A DNA stretch of 64,000 nt, taken from Paraburkholderia sp. NMBU_R16. GTDB lineage: Bacteria; Pseudomonadota; Gammaproteobacteria; Burkholderiales; Burkholderiaceae. The position numbers and the translations under genes were made by a program. Positions within the stretch are counted from its first letter, which is position 1. Each line of letters starts with the position of its first letter. Below the pieces are notes generated by a model, which saw nothing but the letters and a program-made list of their open reading frames with translations, searched no databases and was not told where the DNA came from. Location: assembly GCF_013282575.1 (NCBI RefSeq), contig NZ_JAAAYE010000022.1, positions 33,021 to 97,020 on the forward strand, written 5' to 3'. Shown here in pieces: positions 52,178 through 60,727 of the stretch.

Positions 52178-53677
52178 TCAGTGCGCGGACGGACGCATCG
52201 CCGGATCGTCCCAGGATTGCCACCCGCCACCCATCGAGACGAATAGCTGCGCGGTATCGATGTACCGTTGTCCCTTTGATTTCGCATAACCGACACGCGC
52301 CTGGCCGAACAGGCGCTGAGCCTCCAGGACCTGAATGAAACTGGACTGGCCATACTGGTAGCTTGCCTGCGACAGCGCGAGCGATGCCTGCGCCGCATCC
52401 AGTGCATTGCGTTGCGCGTCGAGCGCCGCGGCGTCATGTTCGAGCGCCCTCAGGGTATCGGCGACCTGGCCGAAGGCCGACAGTACCGTTTGCCTGTAAA
52501 TGCCGAGCTGCGCCGCGAAGGCATCGACCGCTTCCTGTCGTTGTGCCTTGAGCGTGCCGCCGTGAAAGAGCGGCGCGGTCAAGCCGCCCGCCACACTCCA
52601 CAACCCGCTCGAGCGATCGAACAGTTCGCCGACCGTACCGGCCGCCTGCGTCCAGGAAGCAGTCAGTGCGATGTTGGGGTAAAGCTGGGCGGTCGCGACG
52701 CCGATGGCTGCGTTTGCCGCGTGCAGTCGAGCCTCGGCGGCGAGGATGTCCGGCCGATCGCGCACGAACCGGGAAGGTACGGTGACCGGCAGGGCGTTCG
52801 GCAGATAAAGCCGCTCGAGGTCGAAACGCGGCGGCGTCCACTCGGCAGGGGTCTTGCCGACGAGGATCGTAAGTGCATCGCTGGCCTCGCTCAATTGCTG
52901 CTCGAGCGGTGGCAGCAGCGTACGATCAGCGGCTAGCTGGCTTTGTGCACTGAGTACATCGGTCGTCGCCGCTTTGCCTGCTTCGCGTTCGATTCGCACC
53001 AGTTCCAGATTGTGTTCATCGACGGAGATGATGTCCTCGACCGCGCGAATCTGCTCGCGTGCGGACGCGATGTCGACCGCCTGTATTACTGCGTTGCCCG
53101 TAAGCGTGAGCCAGGCTGCGGCAAGTTCGTATTGCGCGACCTGAGCGAGCGCGATCTGCTCCTCGATCTGGCGCGGGACGCGGCCAAAGAGATCGGCGTC
53201 GAAGCTCACCGTGGGTCCGATGCTGAACAGATTCTCGACACGGGAATTCGATCGTCTGTTCGATCCAGCGGTCACGCGTGCCCGCGCAACGCTTGCTCCG
53301 AGATCGATTTGAGGATAGTGTCCGCCGCGCGCCGCGGCGATGGCCTGTCGTGCTTCGGCCAGCGTGGCGCGTGCCGTGTCGAGCGTCGGGCTGCCGGCGA
53401 GCGCCATCGTCATCGTGTCATCGAGCTCTCGCGATTGGAACAGCGTCCACCATCGGCCCGATATCTGTTCGCCGGGCACGATGTGCTGTTGGACGTCCGT
53501 TCTTCCCGCCGATGGCAGCATGAGCGGCGAGCGCGTGTATCCCGCAGTGGGCGACGGTACTGGCCGCGAATAATCCGGCCCGACGACGCAGCCGGCGAGG
53601 CTCGCCAGCACCACCGGCAAGACCCAGCGTCTGTGGGCCCAACAGGCGCCGATGCAGGTTGACGGCCGGCTACTCAT
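52178..53677 (-). CDS. NodT-family outer-membrane efflux lipoprotein
   Basis: 499 aa. N-terminal lipobox LASLAGC (Cys about residue 30), then TolC-like repeated helices (IGPTVSFDADLFGRVPRQIE, ALTASWTQAAGTVGELFDRS, SQASYQYGQSSFIQVLEAQR) and conserved C-terminal GGGW. Last gene of the macA-macB-omf operon; its start overlaps the macB end by 8 bp. Outer membrane exit duct for MacAB. Confidence 0.92.
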   Translation of the reverse strand: MSSRPSTCIGACWAHRRWVLPVVLASLAGCVVGPDYSRPVPSPTAGYTRSPLMLPSAGRTDVQQHIVPGEQISGRWWTLFQSRELDDTMTMALAGSPTLDTARATLAEARQAIAAARGGHYPQIDLGASVARARVTAGSNRRSNSRVENLFSIGPTVSFDADLFGRVPRQIEEQIALAQVAQYELAAAWLTLTGNAVIQAVDIASAREQIRAVEDIISVDEHNLELVRIEREAGKAATTDVLSAQSQLAADRTLLPPLEQQLSEASDALTILVGKTPAEWTPPRFDLERLYLPNALPVTVPSRFVRDRPDILAAEARLHAANAAIGVATAQLYPNIALTASWTQAAGTVGELFDRSSGLWSVAGGLTAPLFHGGTLKAQRQEAVDAFAAQLGIYRQTVLSAFGQVADTLRALEHDAAALDAQRNALDAAQASLALSQASYQYGQSSFIQVLEAQRLFGQARVGYAKSKGQRYIDTAQLFVSMGGGWQSWDDPAMRPSAH

Positions 53678-55775
53678 AGCGCAGTGCCTCGATCGGATCG
53701 AGCCGGGAGGCCTTCCTCGCCGGGTAATAGCCGAAAAAGATCCCTACGGCCGCCGAAAACGCAAAGCCGCCGATCACGGCCGCTGACGAGAGTACCGTCG
53801 GCCAATGCGCGACCACCGTGATGAGTTCGGAGGCAACGACGCCGAATACCATGCCGGCGAAACCGCCCGTCACGCTCAGGAAGACGGCTTCGACCAGGAA
53901 TTGCAGAAGCACATGCAATCGGCGCGCTCCGATGGCCATGCGCAGGCCGATCTCGCGCGTGCGCTCCGTCACCGAAACCAGCAGGATATTCATGATCCCG
54001 ATGCCGCCTACGAGAAGCGAGATCGAGGCGACGGTGGCGAGGAGCATGGCCATGATATGACTGCTTCCTTCGGCGGTTTCGGCAATCTGACTCAGATTGC
54101 GCACGGCGAAGTCACTCGTGTCCTGTGCCCGGATGTGGTGGCGACGGCGTAGCGTTTCACTTACCTGTCCGATCGCTAACTGTACCTGCTGGGGACTCAC
54201 GGCTTGCACATAGATCTGATTGACGAAGCCGGTCAGCCGGGGCGGACGACCGTACGGGTCGGTTGGAGGCGGGAAATGCGAGTTCGCCGCGGTCTGCACC
54301 TGGCTGGGCACGGCTACGCCCAGCACTTTTTGCTCGGCGGCGGTGAATGGGATCATCAGAACGTCGTCCTGGTCCTGCCCATAAGTGCTCTGTCCCTTGC
54401 CGGCGAGCAGGCCGATCACTCGGACCGGGGTGCCCTTGACCAGCAGCATCGCGCCCACGGGATTTTCGGCGGCGCCGAACAACTGCTGGTAGACCGTCTG
54501 GCCGATCAGCGCGACCATCGATGCGTTGCGTTCATCATCGACGGTAATGGGCCGGCCTGCTGCGATGCGCCAGTTGGCGGTCTGCAGATAGGCTGGCGCG
54601 ATGCCCTGAATACTCGTCGACCAGTTCTGGCTGCTGTATTGCACCTGTCCGATCTGCCGAATCAGGTAACTGACTGCGGCAACTGCAGGGTCTTCGCGGC
54701 GAATGGCCTGGGCGTCGCTGACGGTGAGTGTCGATGCGCTTCCGCTGCCGGAGCGGACACCGCTCGCCGTCGTTGCACCGGGCAAGACGATCAGAAGATT
54801 GGTGCCGAGGCTTTCGATCTGCTTCTTGACAGCCTCGTTCGCGCCTTGCCCGACGGCCACCATCGCAATCAAGGCCGCGACGCCGATGAACACACCGAGC
54901 ATCGTGAGCGCCGCGCGCATCTTGTTGCGGCCGAGCGCCTGCGCTGCTGCGAGGACGATCATCGAGGCGAACCCGAGAATGGGATCGGCCAGCGCAGCGG
55001 TGTCGGAGGTTGCCTTTTCTTGCGTGCTGAACGACAGATCTGCCGAGGCCGATAGCTGGTCCGGTCGCGACATCGAGCGACGCTGCTCGTCGGTGACGAT
55101 GCGCCCGTCACGCATGGTCACGACCCGATCCGTGTAGTCTGCGATGTCCCGTTCATGGGTGACTACGACGATCGTCACGCCGTGGTCGCGATTCAGCGAG
55201 CGCAACATCTCCATGATTTCGTGCGATGTTTTCGTATCGAGGTTGCCGGTCGGCTCGTCAGCGAGCAGAATTGCCGGGCTGCTGATCAGCGCGCGTGCGA
55301 TGGCGACGCGCTGCTGCTGACCGCCCGATAGCTGCCCCGGAGTGTTGCGCTCCCTGTCGGCCAGCCCGACGAAATGCAACGCTTCGCGCGCGCGTTGGAA
55401 TCGCTCGGCGCGCCGCGCCGGTCCGGACGCCGCGTAAAAGAGCGGCAGGGCGACGTTCTCGATGGCGCTCGTGCGCGCCAGTAGATTAAAACTCTGGAAT
55501 ACGAACCCGATCCGTTCGCTACGGATTCGTGCAAGCGCCGGCTCGGGTAGCGTTGCGGTGTCCACTTTTTCGAAGATATAGCGTCCGCTCGTCGGTCTGT
55601 CGAGGCAGCCGAGAATGTTCATCAGCGTCGACTTGCCCGAGCCCGAGGAGCCCATGATCGCGACGAATTCGCCTTGCGCGATCGTGAGGCTCACGCCATC
55701 GAGCGCGCGCATTTGCACGTCCCCGAGCGCATACACTCTCGTTACGTTCTCGATCTCGATGACGGGCTCTGTCAT
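53670..55775 (-). CDS. macB: MacB-type ABC exporter (ATPase-permease fusion)
   Basis: 701 aa. ATPase domain 1-225 with Walker A GSSGSGKST, signature QLSGGQQQRVAIARAL, Walker B ILLADEPTGNLD; then a transmembrane helix about 275-300, a large periplasmic MacB_PCD domain and three C-terminal helices with LVGGIGIMNILLVSVTERTR (about 590-609). Moves macrolides, lipoproteins, or heat-stable peptides from the periplasm through the TolC-like partner. Seventeen bases separate it from macA. Confidence 0.95.
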   Translation of the reverse strand: MTEPVIEIENVTRVYALGDVQMRALDGVSLTIAQGEFVAIMGSSGSGKSTLMNILGCLDRPTSGRYIFEKVDTATLPEPALARIRSERIGFVFQSFNLLARTSAIENVALPLFYAASGPARRAERFQRAREALHFVGLADRERNTPGQLSGGQQQRVAIARALISSPAILLADEPTGNLDTKTSHEIMEMLRSLNRDHGVTIVVVTHERDIADYTDRVVTMRDGRIVTDEQRRSMSRPDQLSASADLSFSTQEKATSDTAALADPILGFASMIVLAAAQALGRNKMRAALTMLGVFIGVAALIAMVAVGQGANEAVKKQIESLGTNLLIVLPGATTASGVRSGSGSASTLTVSDAQAIRREDPAVAAVSYLIRQIGQVQYSSQNWSTSIQGIAPAYLQTANWRIAAGRPITVDDERNASMVALIGQTVYQQLFGAAENPVGAMLLVKGTPVRVIGLLAGKGQSTYGQDQDDVLMIPFTAAEQKVLGVAVPSQVQTAANSHFPPPTDPYGRPPRLTGFVNQIYVQAVSPQQVQLAIGQVSETLRRRHHIRAQDTSDFAVRNLSQIAETAEGSSHIMAMLLATVASISLLVGGIGIMNILLVSVTERTREIGLRMAIGARRLHVLLQFLVEAVFLSVTGGFAGMVFGVVASELITVVAHWPTVLSSAAVIGGFAFSAAVGIFFGYYPARKASRLDPIEALRYE

Positions 55776-55792
55776 GGCCGCACACCGCAGCG

Positions 55793-57085
55793 TTAGAAGC
55801 GGAACAGCCGCGGACCCGACGCGGCGCCCGATTCCGTCGCCGTGTCATGCTGTTCCGCTACGATCGCCAGGTCGCCAGGCTTCAGGGAGCCGGCTAGAAC
55901 TTCAGTGTGCGTGTCGTCGTCGAGCCCCGTCCTGATCACGACCGATACCGGGTGTCCGTCGCGCAGTACCCAGACGCGGGCGGTGCCCGCGCCCGCCTGT
56001 GAGAGCGGTGCGCCAGCCGGGCTACTCGATGCCTTGGCGACACCCGCAGGCGAGAACCGCAGCGCTTGATCGGGCACACGAACTACGTTTTCACGCTGTT
56101 CGATGACGATGCGTGTCGTAGCCGTCATCCCCGGTTTGAGCAGGAGCGCCTCGTTGGCCGCGCCGATCACGACGTCATAGGTGACGACATTCTGAACGGT
56201 CTGCGGAGCCTGCCGGACTTGCACGACTTTCCCTTCGAATGACCGCTTCGGATAGGCCTCCACGGTGAACGACGCCTTGTCGCCCTCGCGTACCCCGCCC
56301 ACGTCGCTTTCGCTCACGTTCGTATCGACCTCCATCTGCGTGAGGTCCGTCGCAATGAGAAAGAGCGTGGGTGTCTGAAAGCTCGCGGCGACCGTCTGTC
56401 CAATCGTAACGTTGCGTGAGACGACGGTCCCATCCACCGGCGAGACGATGTTCGTGTAGTCGAGATTCACCTGTGCGGATTCGAGCGCTGCGGCTCGCTG
56501 CTCGATGATCGACCTGTCGACCGCGATTTGCGCAACAGCCTGACCGTAGATGCTTTTGGCGTTGTCCACCGTATCCTGCGAAACGATGCCGCGGGTCAGT
56601 AACGCCGCGTCCCGCTCATACGCGACCTTCGCATAGGCGAGTGCCGCCTGATCCTTGATCAGCTGTGCCCGGGCGTTGAGAAGATCGGCTTTGTGCTGAT
56701 CGACGATCGTCTGATAAGGACGCGGGTCGATTTTCGCGCAGACCTGCCCTTTGTGTACCCGTGTATTGAAATCGCAGTACTGACTCTGGATGACACCTGA
56801 TACGTAACTGCCAATGATGATGGTCAGAACCGGATTCACAGTTCCAGTTGCCGTTACGGAACGCGTTACGTTGCCGCGCGTGACAGGGAGGCTGACATAG
56901 TGGACGGGCACCGCCGTGCGCATGAGCCACCAGGCTGCACCGCCTCCTGCCAGACAGACAGCGACGACCGCCAGCCAGATGGCGAGGTGCCATTTGTACG
57001 ACACGACCGGTTTCGAACCGGCTGGCGCCTCGCTTTTGCGCAGCGGCGGCAACGGGGTGGTCTTCGTGGTTTCAGCCACGTCCAT
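55793..57085 (-). CDS. macA: MacA-type periplasmic adaptor
   Basis: 430 aa from the ATG at 57085, which has CTGGAG upstream. The frame is open to 57253, but that would place the FNR-type box (57185) inside the coding region. Single N-terminal helix (WHLAIWLAVVAVCLAGGGAA), HlyD-like hairpin (INPRPYQTIV-type: KIDPRPYQTIVDQHKADLLN), lipoyl domain (VDGTVVSRNVTIGQTVAASF) and beta-barrel. Connects MacB to the outer-membrane factor. Confidence 0.94.
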   Translation of the reverse strand: MDVAETTKTTPLPPLRKSEAPAGSKPVVSYKWHLAIWLAVVAVCLAGGGAAWWLMRTAVPVHYVSLPVTRGNVTRSVTATGTVNPVLTIIIGSYVSGVIQSQYCDFNTRVHKGQVCAKIDPRPYQTIVDQHKADLLNARAQLIKDQAALAYAKVAYERDAALLTRGIVSQDTVDNAKSIYGQAVAQIAVDRSIIEQRAAALESAQVNLDYTNIVSPVDGTVVSRNVTIGQTVAASFQTPTLFLIATDLTQMEVDTNVSESDVGGVREGDKASFTVEAYPKRSFEGKVVQVRQAPQTVQNVVTYDVVIGAANEALLLKPGMTATTRIVIEQRENVVRVPDQALRFSPAGVAKASSSPAGAPLSQAGAGTARVWVLRDGHPVSVVIRTGLDDDTHTEVLAGSLKPGDLAIVAEQHDTATESGAASGPRLFRF

Positions 57086-57184
57086 GATCTCCAGACGGTT
57101 GTCGCGCACGCCGCGCGGCCGCGTGGCGGCGCGACGCGTGCTCCGTTCGATGAGGAGATATTGCGCTGCGGATGAGGCTGGCCA

Positions 57185-57198
57185 TTGATCGACGTCAA
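57185..57198. promoter_or_regulatory. FNR-type palindrome in front of macAB-omf
   Basis: TTGATCGACGTCAA, 99 bp from the macA start at 57085. Confidence 0.75.
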
Positions 57199-57279
57199 CG
57201 CGCCTGCTTTCCCGACATAACCGGCGAATTCCAACCGGCAAGTTCGATGACAATCCGCCTGCGCTCGTGCCGCCGCCGG

Positions 57280-57480
57280 CTAGCGGTTTCTTCCGATCGC
57301 CCGCAGCATCGACTCGCCGCGGTACGTCACGCGTGCGCGGATGTCAGTGCTCTCGCGGTTTTCGAGCGTGATCAGTTCGTGCTCATACAGCATGTCCAAC
57401 TCGGCGCGATCGATCTGTTTCAGCGCATGCCCGTCCTTGACCAGCAATAGCGCAGCGACCTCGTGAAGGCTCAGCATCAT
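57280..57480 (-). CDS. Small winged-helix-like protein, 66 aa
   Basis: Encodes a single compact domain (SLHEVAALLLVKDGHALKQI, then AELDMLYEHELITLEN and a terminal MLRAIGRN). Same layout as 2035-2265. Good SD (GGAAGGAGACGA) before the ATG at 57480. No Cys, no membrane segment. FNR-type box 165 bp upstream. Not recognised beyond the paralogy; possible small regulator. Confidence 0.75.
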   Translation of the reverse strand: MMLSLHEVAALLLVKDGHALKQIDRAELDMLYEHELITLENRESTDIRARVTYRGESMLRAIGRNR

Positions 57481-57813
57481 TCGTCTCCTTCCTGTCTGCC
57501 GCGATGGAGCAGGATCAAGAATCGCGCCGGGGAACCTTCATTCTTCAGCGCAGGGTTCGCAGCAAGGAATGGTTTGCATGGGATTGGCGTTGCAGGCGAT
57601 TGCGACGCGAGGCTTTTATCCTACGCGCGCGCCCTGCAAACTGGATTGACGCAAATCAAGCCGGTGTGGCGAGACAGTCACTACATTGATCGCGTGCCGA
57701 TAGCATTTGCGCAGAGGGGAACACGATGCCTTGGACAACGCGCGATAGGCAGGCCGCCTTCCAATGACGACATGCGGTGACGGGATCCGCCCACGCGCCG
57801 CTCGATCGCCACA
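57481..57813. other. 333-bp intergenic region with FNR box
   Basis: Contains the box at 57646-57659 and no convincing ORF on either strand. The long leader between box and small gene could hold a 5-prime regulatory element or a small RNA, but no clear hairpin plus T-run was recognised. Confidence 0.5.
57646..57659. promoter_or_regulatory. FNR-type palindrome upstream of 66-aa gene
   Basis: TTGACGCAAATCAA, identical to the box at 27253. The nearest leftward gene starts 165 bp away; to the right the nitroreductase is convergent. Confidence 0.8.
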
Positions 57814-58848
57814 TCACCATAGAACGTCGTCAAGTGGCCGGCGCGGTGCACGTTCTGTCACTTCGGGCCCATAACCGATTCGCAGCAGCAACTGCGGCTG
57901 AGCGTCCATGCTGGCGATCGTGCGCAGTCGCTCGCGAAGCGCCGCGGCCTCGATCGGCTGGTTCAAGTACGACACACTCAACCCGCCATTTGCCGCGGTC
58001 AACAACACGCGCTCCAGCGCTTGGCCCGCCGCGAGCCAAGCTTCGCGGCCATCGCTGTCGGTGCCGATGACGACGATGAGCGGCGTACCGGCAATGAGCT
58101 CGTGATGCATGGCGGCTGCGCCACCGCCCAGATCGAACGTGCGAATCGCAGACGTGGCGATCGGTACCGCGAAATCGAGCAAGGCCGCCATCCCCGCGGC
58201 CTCGGCCGGCATGCCGTCGCTGGCGCGCTGCGGATGTATCCAGCACGCCAGTTCGCGTCTGAAGCGCGGATCGGCGAATTGCAGGGCATCCGCCTCGGCG
58301 ATCAGTTCCGCGATTCGGTCGCGCTGCGCCATTTGGTCGATGCAGACGACGTGCGCTCCCTCCGCTTCACCCGCTTCGATCAGGTAGCGCTGCGAGGTAG
58401 CTGTCACCGGCGTGCGGGCAAAGGGCTTGCGAGTCGTGGCGCGCCTGGCGATCGCCCCAAACAAGCGCTCCAGTGTGGGATCGGAAAGCGTGCCCGCATG
58501 CAATCGTAGCCGGGCAAGGACGTCGGGATCGACTTCGGACGGAAACAAACTGATTTCGTAGGCGAGGCCGAAGTGATTCAGCGCCACGCGCAGGTTGAAG
58601 AGGGCCGCTCCGCAACTGATGATCAACTCGCGATCGAACGGATCGACGACGGGCAGGGCGCGGGTACGGTCGGCGCACAGCGTGATCGACTCGTCGTCGA
58701 CGACGAAATGCCACGGTTGCGAGTTATGGCTCGACGGAGCTTGCACGGCCGCTCGAAGCGTGGCGTCCAGCTTCTTCGCCATGCTGATTTGCGGTTCGAG
58801 CCGATGTTCGCTTGCATCGCGCGCGCCGCCTTGCGCACCACGGTTCAT
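57814..58848 (-). CDS. Acg-like nitroreductase-family protein
   Basis: 344 aa with a perfect SD (GAGGAG, eight bases from ATG 58848). The fold is the nitroreductase type: AVQAPSSHNSQPWHFVVDDE at the N-terminus, RRATTRKPFARTPV, LLTAANGGLSVSYLNQPIEA and QPQLLLRIGYGPE. The long internal insert and the SSHNSQPW motif match the mycobacterial Acg/Rv3131 group, which binds FMN but tends to sequester it rather than reduce substrates. Divergent from the NRAMP gene with a shared FNR-type site. Confidence 0.9.
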   Translation of the reverse strand: MNRGAQGGARDASEHRLEPQISMAKKLDATLRAAVQAPSSHNSQPWHFVVDDESITLCADRTRALPVVDPFDRELIISCGAALFNLRVALNHFGLAYEISLFPSEVDPDVLARLRLHAGTLSDPTLERLFGAIARRATTRKPFARTPVTATSQRYLIEAGEAEGAHVVCIDQMAQRDRIAELIAEADALQFADPRFRRELACWIHPQRASDGMPAEAAGMAALLDFAVPIATSAIRTFDLGGGAAAMHHELIAGTPLIVVIGTDSDGREAWLAAGQALERVLLTAANGGLSVSYLNQPIEAAALRERLRTIASMDAQPQLLLRIGYGPEVTERAPRRPLDDVLW

Positions 58849-58929
58849 GATTTTTCTCCTCGGATGCGTTGTTCGGATATATGGAAATTCCCGCTATTCG
58901 AATTCTGGGCGTCCGGTCGAGGCATAACT

Positions 58930-58943
58930 TGAGGTCGATCAAA
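58930..58943. promoter_or_regulatory. FNR-type palindrome between nitroreductase and NRAMP
   Basis: TTGAGGTCGATCAA; one half-site is imperfect. 81 bp from the nitroreductase start and 51 bp from NRAMP. Confidence 0.68.
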
Positions 58944-58994
58944 GAAAGAAGGGGTGACAGGTGGCACGCTCGTTTCCATTAATGGAATCGGTAA

Positions 58995-60296
58995 ATGAAC
59001 ATCGACCAAGCGCCATGCGTCAACGCCTTTCGGGGGCTTTGGGAGCGTCTGAAGGAGCACCCCTTGTCACGGATCGGGCCGGGACTGATCACCGGGGTCG
59101 CTGACGACGATCCAAGCGGCATCGCGACCTATTCCCAGGCGGGCGCTCAATTCGGCTTCAACATGCTGTGGACGATGCCATTGGCGTTCCCGTTGATGGC
59201 TGCCGTTCAGTCGATGTGCGCGAATCTCGGCCGGGTGACCGGCATAGGACTTGCCGCCAACATCAAGTCTGCGTTTCCGCCCATCGTGCTTCGGGGCGTC
59301 GTGCTGCTGCTGCTCGTCGCCAATACTCTGAACATTGCCGCCGACGTCGCTGCCATGGGGGAGGTCGCGGAACTGGTCAGCGGCGTCGACCGCCATCTGA
59401 TGACGGCATGCTTCGTGTTCGGTACGCTTTTACTGCAGATGTTCGTCCCCTATCATCGCTACGTCTTCTTCCTGAAGTGGCTGACGGTCTCGCTGCTCGC
59501 CTATGCAGCGGTACTGATCGCCGTCGATGTTCCATGGAGCCAGGTTGCGGTTCGTACACTGTGGCCCAGATTCACACTGGACGCAAACGCCGCAGCGGTG
59601 GTCGTCGGTGTGTTCGGTACGACCATCAGCCCATATCTCTTTTTTTGGCAGGCATCCGAGGAAGTCGAGGACATGGCGGCACGCCGCGGCAGTGAGGCGC
59701 TCCTGCGAGACCCGCGTTCCGCCGTCGTGGAACTTCGACGAATCAGGTGGGATACATGGAGCGGCATGCTCTACTCCGACGTCACCGCCTATTTCATCAT
59801 CCTGGCGACCGCGGTCACGCTGCATGCGGCCGGCGTCACCGACATCTCGACTGCAGCGCAGGCAGCCAGCGCGTTGCGCCCGCTGGCCGGCGAGTTTGCT
59901 TATCTCCTCTTTGCCCTCGGCATTCTCGGGGTCGGCCTGATCGGGGTACCCGTGTTGGCCGGATCGGGAGCCTATGCGCTTTCCGAGGCGATGGGCTGGA
60001 AAGAGGGGCTTGAACGCAACGTGAACGACGCGCGGGGCTTCTACGCCATCATTGCCGTTAGCGTGCTTGCGGCGCTGGGTATCCAGTACTCGCCGATCAG
60101 CCCGATGAAGGCGCTCTTCTGGAGTGCTGTCATCAACGGTGTGGTCGCCGTGCCGTTGATGGTGGTCATCATCATGCTGGTTTCGAAGAAGTCGGTGATG
60201 GGCGCTTTCACCGCGAGTCGTTTTCTGATCGTTCTTGGCTGGATCGCGACGGCAGTGATGGGCGCGGCGGCGGTGGCAATGCTGCTGCCCCGGTAG
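58995..60296 (+). CDS. NRAMP-family divalent cation transporter, non-canonical
   Basis: 433 aa with about eleven membrane segments. The first-helix signature is DPSG (D39-P40-S41-G42) where classical NRAMP has DPGN, and the sixth-helix motif reads ISPY (211-214) in place of MPHN. The metal-binding Met and both Asn residues are therefore absent. This pattern resembles the NRMT-type (magnesium or broad cation) relatives rather than Mn/Fe transporters. Inner membrane. Next gene follows after 32 bp. Confidence 0.85.
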   Translation: MNIDQAPCVNAFRGLWERLKEHPLSRIGPGLITGVADDDPSGIATYSQAGAQFGFNMLWTMPLAFPLMAAVQSMCANLGRVTGIGLAANIKSAFPPIVLRGVVLLLLVANTLNIAADVAAMGEVAELVSGVDRHLMTACFVFGTLLLQMFVPYHRYVFFLKWLTVSLLAYAAVLIAVDVPWSQVAVRTLWPRFTLDANAAAVVVGVFGTTISPYLFFWQASEEVEDMAARRGSEALLRDPRSAVVELRRIRWDTWSGMLYSDVTAYFIILATAVTLHAAGVTDISTAAQAASALRPLAGEFAYLLFALGILGVGLIGVPVLAGSGAYALSEAMGWKEGLERNVNDARGFYAIIAVSVLAALGIQYSPISPMKALFWSAVINGVVAVPLMVVIIMLVSKKSVMGAFTASRFLIVLGWIATAVMGAAAVAMLLPR

Positions 60297-60328
60297 GGCG
60301 GCAGTTCTTTCAAGTCGAGGTATTCATC

Positions 60329-60574
60329 ATGACGGTGTCAGGTAAAGTCAACGAGCACGATTGGTCCGTCTCGGCGGATGTCCAGCCTGCTTCGGGCGGT
60401 TTCGTCTGCACGATCCACGTCGATCACGTCGACCACGCCGATCCGAACGGCAAATTCGAGCACTGCTTCAAGCATCACAGGGTATTCGGCACGGAGCGCG
60501 AGGCCGTGCTCGAAGGATTGCGGGAAGGGATGATTTGGATCGAACAGAAGATGGCGCACTCCATTCATCTATAG
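60329..60574 (+). CDS. Conserved hypothetical protein, 81 aa
   Basis: ATG 60329. A small beta-rich protein (HDWSVSADVQPASGGFVCTI then HVDHVDHADPNGKFEHCFKH) followed by a helix (TEREAVLEGLREGMIWIEQK). Many His and Asp residues could bind metal, fitting the NRAMP neighbour, but this is inference. No family recognised. Confidence 0.65.
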   Translation: MTVSGKVNEHDWSVSADVQPASGGFVCTIHVDHVDHADPNGKFEHCFKHHRVFGTEREAVLEGLREGMIWIEQKMAHSIHL

Positions 60575-60638
60575 CGCGACGAGGCGTGCGCATCGAGTAT
60601 TGCGATCGTCACTCGGGTAATACAGTTATCACATCGGC

Positions 60639-60652
60639 TTTGACCTCCATCA
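60639..60652. promoter_or_regulatory. FNR-type palindrome in front of usp (60728)
   Basis: TTGACCTCCATCAA, 75 bp from the start codon. Confidence 0.8.
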
Positions 60653-60727
60653 AACGACGAGACGTCGCCGACCCACAGAATTCCAGTAGACGAGAGAGAC
60701 CTCACACCCATTCGCAAAGGGCGAACC

